From the NCBI GenBank assembly GCA_023433305.1, contig JAEZCZ010000021.1, positions 33,495 to 97,494 on the forward strand: a DNA stretch of 64,000 nucleotides, given 5' to 3'. The stretch comes from Pseudomonadota bacterium (GTDB taxonomy: Bacteria > Pseudomonadota > Alphaproteobacteria > Sphingomonadales > Sphingomonadaceae). The translations under genes were made by a program, and so were the position numbers. Within the stretch, counting starts at the first letter, position 1. The number at the start of each line of letters is the position of its first letter. Below the pieces are notes generated by a model, which worked only from the letters and a program-made list of their open reading frames with translations, was not told where the DNA came from and did not search any database. This document shows, one piece after another, positions 26,125 through 32,612 of this stretch.

Positions 26125-27225
26125 TTAGCCTGCCTCGCCGTGGCCCTCGGCCATGTATTCCGCGCTCTGCATTTCCTTGAGCCGACTGACCGTGCGTTCG
26201 AACTCGAAGCTGCCGTCGCCTGACCGGTAGAGGTCTTCGGGTTCGGCTGCAGCGGAGGCGAACAACTTGACCTTGTTCTCGTAAAGCGCGTCGATCAGCG
26301 TGACGAACCGCGTGGCCTCGTTCCGCATATCGGGCCCCATCACCGGAATGCCGACGATGATGACCGTGTGATAGGTCTGCGCGATGGCAAGGTAGTCCGC
26401 CGCGCCGCGCGGCTCTCCGCACAGGCGCTTGAAACTGAACACGGCGACGCCCTTGAGGCTCTTGGGGACGTGCAGGGTGCGGCCCCCCCCGACGTCGAGC
26501 TCTGTAGACGGGACGTGCGCGGCGTCCTCGGGTGGATAGTCGGTGAGGCGGAAGAACAACTCGCGAAGCTGCGCGGTCGCGGCCTCGCCGAGCGGGGTGT
26601 GCCAGGCTTTCATGCCGCCGATGCGGTCGAGCCGGTAGTCGGTCGGCCCGTTGAGCGCGAGCACGTCGAGCTCGTTCTCGATCAGGCTGATGAAGGGCAC
26701 AAAATGCTCGCGGTTGAGGCCGTCTTTGTAGAGATCGCGGGGAGGGCGGTTGGAGGTGGTGACGACAACGACCCCTTCCTCGCAGATCAGCGCGCGGAAC
26801 AGCCGGCTCATGATCATCGCATCGGCCGAGTTGTTGACGACCATCTCGTCGAACGCGAGGCAGCGAACGCCCGCGGCAATCGCGGCGGCGACCGGCGGGA
26901 TCGGATCGCCGCTCTCCGACTTGCGGGCGTCGCGCAGCCGCTGGTGGACCTCGATCATGAAGGCGTGGAAATGGACGCGGCGCTTGTGCTCGATCGCAAG
27001 CGATTCATGAAACAGGTCCATGAGCATCGACTTGCCGCGCCCCACGCCGCCCCAGAGATAGACGCCGCGCGGGCGTGTGGGCTTACGGAACAGTGCCAGC
27101 AGACCGCGCTGCGGCGTGGCTTCGAGCTCGCCTTGCAGGGCATCGAGGCGGCGGGCAGCGGCCTCCTGCTCCGGATCGGGGCGTAGTTCGCCGGCTTCGA
27201 CGAGCGCGCGGTATCGGCCGAGCAA
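26125..27225 (-). CDS. zapE: Cell division protein ZapE (AFG1-like ATPase)
   Basis: 366-aa P-loop ATPase. Walker A is GGVGRGKS (59-66), Walker B is CLAFDEMVVNN, and the R-finger region is VTTSNRPPRDLYKDGLNRE. In E. coli ZapE acts on the Z ring during constriction. The family start is close to MLGRYRALVEAGELRPD; the only suitable codon is TTG 27225, 5 bp after the sdhB stop, so zapE is translated with sdhB. An upstream extension of the frame antisense-overlaps nothing but runs inside sdhB. Confidence 0.9.
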   Translation of the reverse strand: MLGRYRALVEAGELRPDPEQEAAARRLDALQGELEATPQRGLLALFRKPTRPRGVYLWGGVGRGKSMLMDLFHESLAIEHKRRVHFHAFMIEVHQRLRDARKSESGDPIPPVAAAIAAGVRCLAFDEMVVNNSADAMIMSRLFRALICEEGVVVVTTSNRPPRDLYKDGLNREHFVPFISLIENELDVLALNGPTDYRLDRIGGMKAWHTPLGEAATAQLRELFFRLTDYPPEDAAHVPSTELDVGGGRTLHVPKSLKGVAVFSFKRLCGEPRGAADYLAIAQTYHTVIIVGIPVMGPDMRNEATRFVTLIDALYENKVKLFASAAAEPEDLYRSGDGSFEFERTVSRLKEMQSAEYMAEGHGEAG

Positions 27226-27230
27226 TCCGC

Positions 27231-28013
27231 TCAGGCGGCGCGCTCCGCCAGCAGCTTCTTGGTCTCCGCAATCGCCTTGGCCGGGTTGAGACCCTTCGGG
27301 CACGCCGTGGCGCAATTCATGATGGTGTGGCAACGATAGAGGCGGAACGGATCCTCGAGCTGGTCGAGGCGTTCGCCGGTCATCTCGTCACGGCTGTCGG
27401 CCAGCCAGCGATAGGCCTGAAGCAGGATCGCCGGGCCGAGATACTTGTCGGAATTCCACCAGTAGCTTGGGCAGGAGGTCGAGCAGCAGGCGCAAAGGAT
27501 GCATTCGTAAAGACCGTCGAGCTGTTCTCGCTGTTCGGGGCTCTGCAGCCGTTCCTTGCCGCTCGGAGTGGTCGAAACCGTCTGCAGCCAGGGCCGGATC
27601 GAGGCGTACTGCGCAGAGAAATGCGTGAAATCGGGGACGAGGTCCTTCACGACTTCCATGTGCGGCAGCGGCGTGATGCGAACCTCGCCCTTGAGGTCCT
27701 CGATCGACGTGGTGCAGGCGAGGCCGTTGCGCCCGTTCATGTTCATCGAGCACGAGCCGCAGATGCCTTCGCGGCACGACCGTCGGAAGGTCAGCGTCGG
27801 ATCGATCTCGTTCTTGATCTTGATGAGGGCATCGAGGACCATCGGCCCGCACTGGTCGAGATCGATCTCGAACGTGTCGTAACGCGGATTCTGCCCGGCT
27901 TCCGGATCCCAACGATAGACCTTGAAGCGTCGGACGCGCGTGGCGCCCGGAGCCTTGTGCTCGCGGCCCTTGGCGTTGATCTTGCTGTTCTTCGGAAGGG
28001 TGAACTCGGCCAT
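27231..28013 (-). CDS. sdhB: Succinate dehydrogenase iron-sulfur subunit
   Basis: 260 aa. The plant-type [2Fe-2S] ligands are Cys80, Cys85, Cys88 and Cys100 (CREGICGSC...GLAC). The [4Fe-4S] and [3Fe-4S] clusters use CILCACCSTSC (from 171) and CHTIMNCATACPKG. It passes electrons from the flavoprotein SdhA to quinone. Unusually for the complex, no sdhC, sdhD or sdhA lies beside it; its only operon partner here is zapE. The N-terminus is about 25 residues longer than E. coli SdhB, as in other alphaproteobacteria. Confidence 0.95.
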   Translation of the reverse strand: MAEFTLPKNSKINAKGREHKAPGATRVRRFKVYRWDPEAGQNPRYDTFEIDLDQCGPMVLDALIKIKNEIDPTLTFRRSCREGICGSCSMNMNGRNGLACTTSIEDLKGEVRITPLPHMEVVKDLVPDFTHFSAQYASIRPWLQTVSTTPSGKERLQSPEQREQLDGLYECILCACCSTSCPSYWWNSDKYLGPAILLQAYRWLADSRDEMTGERLDQLEDPFRLYRCHTIMNCATACPKGLNPAKAIAETKKLLAERAA

Positions 28014-28072
28014 CGGAATTCCTCAGCTGCGCGGCTTATCTAGCGATCCGCGCCCACGGGGCAAGCCGACGG

Positions 28073-28094
28073 TGTTGACACTGTTGACAGTGTC
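28073..28094. promoter_or_regulatory. Nested direct and inverted repeat upstream of sdhB
   Basis: TGTTGACA occurs twice with a 9-bp period (28073-28080 and 28082-28089). Overlapping it is a perfect 7-bp dyad, GACACTG-TTGA-CAGTGTC (28077-28094). It lies 60-81 bp upstream of sdhB and about 135 bp upstream of the divergent methyltransferase. The symmetry suggests a dimeric regulator binding site; TTGACA also equals a -35 box, but no good -10 follows on the plus strand. Confidence 0.4.
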
Positions 28095-28226
28095 CTGGAG
28101 AAAAAATCCGTCCCCGCGGAAAACGTCGATCCGTCGGGCAGGATGCGCGCACTCGACTCGCGCCGGCTTGCAAGGGGAGTAGGCCAGGAGACTCGCTGTA
28201 GGAAAGCACAATCTTCGGAGGGAAGC

Positions 28227-28859
28227 ATGGGCCTTGGAAACTGGTACGAAGAGGCAATCCTCTCGCGCTTCATCAAGTGCGCGTGCGGGGACCCGAAGAT
28301 CATGGAGCTTCGCGCGAAGGTCGTGCCGATGGCTGAAGGGCGCGTGTTCGAGCTGGGGGTTGGGGGAGGGCTGAATCAGCAGTTCTACGATCCCGCGAAA
28401 GTCACTGCCTTTGCGGGAATCGATCCCGGCGCCAAGCTGCTCGACTTCGCGCGGGGGGCGGCTCTGGCGAAGGGATGGGATGCCGACATCCGGAGCGGGC
28501 GCGGCGAGGCCATTCCGTTCCCCGATGGCAGCTTCGACACCGTGGTCAGCACCTATACTTTGTGCTCGGTCGAGGACCAGGCGCAGGTTTTCTCCGAGTT
28601 GAGGCGCATCCTCAAGCCGGGTGGACGGCTGTTGTATCTCGAGCATGGGCGCGCACCCGATCCCGGTCCGGCGAAGTGGCAGCGTCGCATCGAACCCGTC
28701 TGGAAGCGGGTCATGGGCAATTGCCACCTGACTCGCCCGATCGGTGGCGCCGTCGCCCAGGCCGGCTTCGCTCTGGAGCCGTTGGGGCAGCAGTATATGC
28801 CGAAAATGCCGAAATGGGCGGGCTGGATGGAGTGGGGCGCCGCTCGTCGCGGCGCCTAG
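28227..28859 (+). CDS. Class I SAM-dependent methyltransferase
   Basis: 210-aa UbiE/Methyltransf_11-like enzyme. SAM motif I is VFELGVGGGLN, followed by GIDPGAKLL, FPDGSFDTVVS and RILKPGGRLLYLEHG. The early motif CACGDPKIM has two Cys. A strong CGGAGGGA Shine-Dalgarno fixes ATG 28227. It is monocistronic and converges on the ATP-grasp gene 26 bp away. It resembles methyltransferases with METTL7-like sequence order, but the substrate is unknown. Confidence 0.88.
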   Translation: MGLGNWYEEAILSRFIKCACGDPKIMELRAKVVPMAEGRVFELGVGGGLNQQFYDPAKVTAFAGIDPGAKLLDFARGAALAKGWDADIRSGRGEAIPFPDGSFDTVVSTYTLCSVEDQAQVFSELRRILKPGGRLLYLEHGRAPDPGPAKWQRRIEPVWKRVMGNCHLTRPIGGAVAQAGFALEPLGQQYMPKMPKWAGWMEWGAARRGA

Positions 28860-28885
28860 AATCCTGCCATCGCCGGAATCGGCCT

Positions 28886-29896
28886 TCAGGCCATCAGGCC
28901 GTTCCGCTTGAGCGAATCCGCCAGGATGGTCTCAATCAATTGCGAATGCGTCAGCCCGGCGAGCTTCGCCGCGCGGCCGAAGACCTTCTCCGACCAGAGA
29001 TTGCAGTTGAGATTGACCTCGACGAAGTTCACATCGCCGGTCCGTTCGTTGAGCCGGAACTCGAAACGGCCGTAGTCGAACGGCCGGTACTCGCCGTAGA
29101 GCTTGCGCGTATAATCCGAGATGCGCGCCGAGATCTCGGCGTCCTCGAACTCGTCGAGCGAATATTTCGCGCTCCGATCGACCAGGTCGCGCTTCTCGTA
29201 ATAGGTCCGCAGATGGCTCGGATCGGCCTGGCGGAAGATCATCTTCGGGAGGATGACCGGGTCGCCGATCGTGATCACCGGCACTTCGACATCGCTGCCT
29301 TCGAGGAAGGGTTCGACGATGGCGTCATGGCCCTCGGCATGAATCTCGGCGATTGCCTGACGAATGCCGTTCCAGTCGTTGGCATCGCGTACGCCCCAGC
29401 TGGCGGAGGACGCGTTGGGCTTGATGACCCAGCGCTCGGCGCCTGGCACGCCGGCTTCGGTGACCGGGGCCCCGCGGCGAAAGATGGCCCACGGGGCTGT
29501 CGGGACTCCCACGGAGGCGGCAGCGCGCTTGGCGAGGTGCTTGTCGTCCGACAGGCCGCGGAGAATCGGGCTGGCGCCGAGGAAGGGGAGGCCCAGACGC
29601 GTGCAAAGCAGCGGCCCGAGCATTTCCGAATTGAGGAACCCGGCGCGGTTGAGAAGGGGGAATACGAAATCGACGTCGGGCTTCTCGAACAGAGCCTCGA
29701 ACCTGTCCGCCAAGGTGAGGTTCAGGCCGAGCTCTTCAAGGATGGTGCGGATTTCGACATGATAGACCGCATGATTGCCATCTTCCGGATGCAGGCCGCC
29801 GCCCCAGCGGGCGTGTTTGGCGATGAACAGGATCCGCAGGCGCTCCTTCGTGGCCGGGTCGATCACCAGCGGCCGAATACGGTCGGACACAATCAT
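28886..29896 (-). CDS. ATP-grasp ligase (D-alanine-D-alanine ligase-like)
   Basis: 336 aa. The N-terminal pre-ATP-grasp region has VFPLLNRAGFLNSEM and GLPFLGASP, comparable to D-Ala-D-Ala ligase. The ATP-grasp core has RWVIKPNASSASWGV, VEPFLEGSDVEVPV and the metal-binding VNFVEVNLNCN. It should form an amide or peptide bond through an acyl-phosphate. It is not the cell-wall Ddl, given the long divergent N-terminus and distance from mur genes. AAAGG abuts ATG 29896; GTG 29890 is better spaced and may be the true start. Divergent from the PLP gene. Confidence 0.82.
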   Translation of the reverse strand: MIVSDRIRPLVIDPATKERLRILFIAKHARWGGGLHPEDGNHAVYHVEIRTILEELGLNLTLADRFEALFEKPDVDFVFPLLNRAGFLNSEMLGPLLCTRLGLPFLGASPILRGLSDDKHLAKRAAASVGVPTAPWAIFRRGAPVTEAGVPGAERWVIKPNASSASWGVRDANDWNGIRQAIAEIHAEGHDAIVEPFLEGSDVEVPVITIGDPVILPKMIFRQADPSHLRTYYEKRDLVDRSAKYSLDEFEDAEISARISDYTRKLYGEYRPFDYGRFEFRLNERTGDVNFVEVNLNCNLWSEKVFGRAAKLAGLTHSQLIETILADSLKRNGLMA

Positions 29897-29964
29897 CCTT
29901 TCAACTGTGGTAAAGCGCGCCCATAGAGGCGCCGGTTGCAGCTTCCAAGCCGATTGGTCGCCCT

Positions 29965-31452
29965 ATGGAATTGAGCCTCCCAGGCTTGCCCGATTTCACT
30001 CCCGACATCCCCCTCGACCGGCACGCACGCGAAACCGTGCGTTTGCTGTCGAGCGGAGGGGACGAGCGCATCGTCCTCGATCCCAAGACCGGGCTAAACA
30101 AGTACTTTTCAGGTCCTTATCCGCGTGCGGTGCGGGCGTTTGCCTCGTCGACGGCGAACGACATGTCGCGCGCGGCCTTTGAGCGGGCGATGGAACTCGC
30201 GGCCGCTCCGGTGGAACCTTATTCGATCCGGCTCGAAGCTTTGCGGGATCGAATCAGGGGGGCCTACAAGCTCGGCAAAGAATGCCGAATCGTGTTCGCT
30301 CCCTCGGGAACCGACCTCGAGTATGTGGCGCTGGCAGCCGCGGCCCGCGGAAGCAGCGGGGGAATCCACAACATCCTGCTCGGCGCCGACGAGGTCGGCA
30401 GCGGGTGCCGGCTTTCCGCCCATGGAATGTATTTCGCGCCAACGACCGGCTGCGGGGTTGCCGTTACGCCGGGCGAGCGAGTCGCGGGGCTAGAGCAGGT
30501 CAGCCTTGTCGACATTCCGGTGCGCTCCGCCACAGGGCTGGCGCACGACAGCGCGGCCATGGCGGCGCGCATCCGGTCCGAGATCGGTGCCGCGCGCGCG
30601 ATGGGTCGGCGTTCGCTGGTACATATCGTGCACGGTTCGAAGACGGGGCTTATTCTCCCTGAGATGCCCGAAATCGACCGCTTGCTGGCCGACGAGGGCG
30701 ACGATGTCTCACTCGTGGTGGATGCGTGCCAGGCGCGCATCACGAGCGAGGCGCTCCACGCCTATCTCCGCCGGGGTGCGATCGTGTTCCTGACCGGGTC
30801 GAAGTTCATGGGCGGCCCGCCGTTTAGCGGATTCGCGCTCGTGCCCGAGCGGACCGCGGCGTGCGCCGAACCGTTGCCGGCTGGACTGGCGCAGATATTC
30901 AGGCGCGCCGAATGGCCGGGAGATTGGCCCGGCCGCAATCAGCTCGAGGATGCGGACAACCGCGGGCTATGGCTGCGGCTGGAGGCGTCGATCCTCGAAC
31001 TCGAGCGTTTCCAGGCGGTACCGCTTTCCCAGGTCGAGCGGATGGTCGATGCCTTCCAGAGGGCGCTCTCGCGGCAGCTCGTCGAGCCATTCGGGCTCAA
31101 TCCGGTCAAGCCGTTCGCTCCGGGGCACGAGGGCGAGGCGCGTTCGCATCCGATCGAGATGCGGACGCTGGCGACCATCGACATCAGCCGCCTGCCCGAA
31201 GCCCATACCTTCGATTGCGCACAGCGATTTCACCGCTCGCTAGCGCTGGCCGGGCTTCGACTGGGCCAGCCTGTGCGCAGTGTGCGGACGCCGGATGGGG
31301 GCTGGGCCGGCACGATCCGGATCGGGCCGCCGATGCCCCAATTCGTCGAATGGGCACGGCTCGACGATTCGTCGCTGGTGGCAACTCTCGATGCGGAAAT
31401 GGCGGCGATCGCCGACGCGCTCGTAACTCATCGCTGCGACGAGGCGGCTTAG
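29965..31452 (+). CDS. Uncharacterised PLP-dependent enzyme, fold type I
   Basis: 495 aa. The fold-type I active site is readable: SGTD (114-117) for phosphate binding, Asp253 in VVDACQAR for the pyridine nitrogen, and Lys280 in LTGSKFMGG for the aldimine. Spacing fits aminotransferase class V-like enzymes, but length and the N-terminal KTGLNKYFSGPYPRAV block are unusual, and I cannot assign a family. ATG 29965 has no Shine-Dalgarno and may be leaderless. It is flanked by a divergent ATP-grasp ligase and a convergent nucleotidyltransferase whose stop codon overlaps its own by 4 bp. Confidence 0.8.
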   Translation: MELSLPGLPDFTPDIPLDRHARETVRLLSSGGDERIVLDPKTGLNKYFSGPYPRAVRAFASSTANDMSRAAFERAMELAAAPVEPYSIRLEALRDRIRGAYKLGKECRIVFAPSGTDLEYVALAAAARGSSGGIHNILLGADEVGSGCRLSAHGMYFAPTTGCGVAVTPGERVAGLEQVSLVDIPVRSATGLAHDSAAMAARIRSEIGAARAMGRRSLVHIVHGSKTGLILPEMPEIDRLLADEGDDVSLVVDACQARITSEALHAYLRRGAIVFLTGSKFMGGPPFSGFALVPERTAACAEPLPAGLAQIFRRAEWPGDWPGRNQLEDADNRGLWLRLEASILELERFQAVPLSQVERMVDAFQRALSRQLVEPFGLNPVKPFAPGHEGEARSHPIEMRTLATIDISRLPEAHTFDCAQRFHRSLALAGLRLGQPVRSVRTPDGGWAGTIRIGPPMPQFVEWARLDDSSLVATLDAEMAAIADALVTHRCDEAA

Positions 31453-32258
31453 GCTCTTGCCTTGGCGGCCTCGCGCCTTGCGAGCATTTCTTCGCAGACC
31501 CGATAGGTCCGCTCGTTGTCGACATCGACCGCGAGCGATCCATCGGTGAACTCGGTTGCCTTGATGGCGATGCCGAGCTTTCGACTCAGCCGGCGCATGG
31601 CTCCGTCGCGATCGTAGGCACCGAGACGCAGCATCAGGATGTTGAGCGCCCCGAAGGCGCGCACCATTCGCCAGACGCTCTTCATGAACTGGCCGCCGCC
31701 CCGGAAGATTTCCGCGCCCGCCTCGAGGGCGCGGCGATTGGCGAGGCCGTAGATGTTGCAGTTGGCGTATTCGTCGTCGCGGAAGCGGTAGAAGTTGCGT
31801 TGCCCTTCGGGATGGGCGGACAGGACGTTCTCGCGCCGGGCGAGGGCGAGGACGCCGTCGAAATTCTCGAGCTCGCCGATGACCTGCTCGATGCCCGCGC
31901 GGCTGAGCATGACGTTGTCGGCCGTGGTGACGATGAACGGGCCAGCGCTTTCGCCGGCCGCGACATGCACGCTGTCGACGAGATTGGTCCGGTTGGCGAC
32001 CAGTGCCACGGGGATACCGCGATCGTCGAACGTTCTGGCGAGCTCCGCCACCTCGGCATGGGCTTCCGGCTCCAGCGAAATGCGGATCTCGCTCACGTTT
32101 TCGAGGTTCGTCACGGTGTCGAGGACATAGGCGATGAGCGGCTTGCCTCGGATCGGAACCAGGCACTTGTGCGAGACTCCGGCACGCGCGGCCAAGGGAT
32201 TGACGACACCCGCGCGCTGTCCGGCGAGGATGATCACGGTAACCGATACGGCGGGCAT
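31449..32258 (-). CDS. Nucleotidyltransferase (GlmU/MobA-like NTP transferase)
   Basis: 269 aa. A Rossmann-like NTP-transferase start is seen: IILAGQRAG (9-17), then SHKCLVPIRGKPLI. VTTADNVML holds the metal-binding Asp, and DVDNE is the second acidic motif. It probably transfers a nucleotidyl group to a phosphorylated sugar, alcohol or phosphonate. ATG 32258 is set by GGGAGC 6 nt upstream and gives the correct N-terminus; the frame continues to 32366 only through a hairpin region. Context with PLP and ATP-grasp enzymes suggests a small dedicated pathway (inference). Confidence 0.83.
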   Translation of the reverse strand: MPAVSVTVIILAGQRAGVVNPLAARAGVSHKCLVPIRGKPLIAYVLDTVTNLENVSEIRISLEPEAHAEVAELARTFDDRGIPVALVANRTNLVDSVHVAAGESAGPFIVTTADNVMLSRAGIEQVIGELENFDGVLALARRENVLSAHPEGQRNFYRFRDDEYANCNIYGLANRRALEAGAEIFRGGGQFMKSVWRMVRAFGALNILMLRLGAYDRDGAMRRLSRKLGIAIKATEFTDGSLAVDVDNERTYRVCEEMLARREAAKARA

Positions 32259-32270
32259 CGGCGCTCCCTT

Positions 32271-32301
32271 CACACCCCTTGCGGTGGCGTCAAGGGGTGT
32301 G
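32271..32301 (-). promoter_or_regulatory. Perfect 11-bp hairpin in the leader of the nucleotidyltransferase gene
   Basis: CACACCCCTTG (32271-32281) and CAAGGGGTGTG (32291-32301) are perfectly complementary with a 9-nt loop. On the minus strand the hairpin ends only 12 nt before ATG 32258 and abuts the AAGGGAGC ribosome binding site. It could control translation, act as an attenuator, or be an operator dyad. No T-tract is present. Confidence 0.5.
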
Positions 32302-32371
32302 CGCCTAGCCGGCGGAACCCGCGGTGCACCGGAGCCGTTGAGGCCGAGGAACAGCAAGGGACGCATATCAG

Positions 32372-32557
32372 ATGTCGAGGATACCCAATTCGGCGATGCC
32401 GCATGCCTGGGCCGAAGATTCCGAGCACGCCGAGGAGGTGCGGCGAGCGCGCGGCGAAGGCGGGCACGAGATGCCTTCTTGGCTGCAGTGGGCCGCAGTC
32501 GCGGGCGTGGCCTACGTTGGTTTCAAGTTGTTGTTCGGGCACCGCCATCACGCCTGA
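32372..32557 (+). CDS. Small single-span membrane protein, 61 aa
   Basis: Soluble, charged N-terminus (about 34 residues, start MSRIPNSAMPHAW), then one hydrophobic helix WLQWAAVAGVAYVGFKLLF and a His-rich tail GHRHHA. Codons use G or C at most third positions, like real genes here. No clear Shine-Dalgarno precedes ATG. Family unknown to me; the architecture is that of small uncharacterised membrane proteins. A strong hairpin follows its stop. Confidence 0.6.
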   Translation: MSRIPNSAMPHAWAEDSEHAEEVRRARGEGGHEMPSWLQWAAVAGVAYVGFKLLFGHRHHA

Positions 32558-32565
32558 GCCGTTTC

Positions 32566-32603
32566 CGCTCTCCCTGTTTCCGCGATCGGAAACGGAGAGA
32601 GCG
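32566..32603. terminator. Long hairpin between convergent genes, likely bidirectional terminator
   Basis: Two 17-nt arms, 32566-32582 and 32587-32603, pair with two mismatches around a 4-nt CGAT loop. The element starts 9 nt after the small membrane protein stop and ends 10 nt before the rne stop. The arms alone are stable; T-tracts are not evident. Confidence 0.6.
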
Positions 32604-32612
32604 GGAGGCGTG

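Noticed and set aside
28075..28089. Tandem -35 boxes (TTGACA twice)
   Set aside because: No -10 element at 16-18 bp on the plus strand; the sequence is better explained as a symmetric regulator site.
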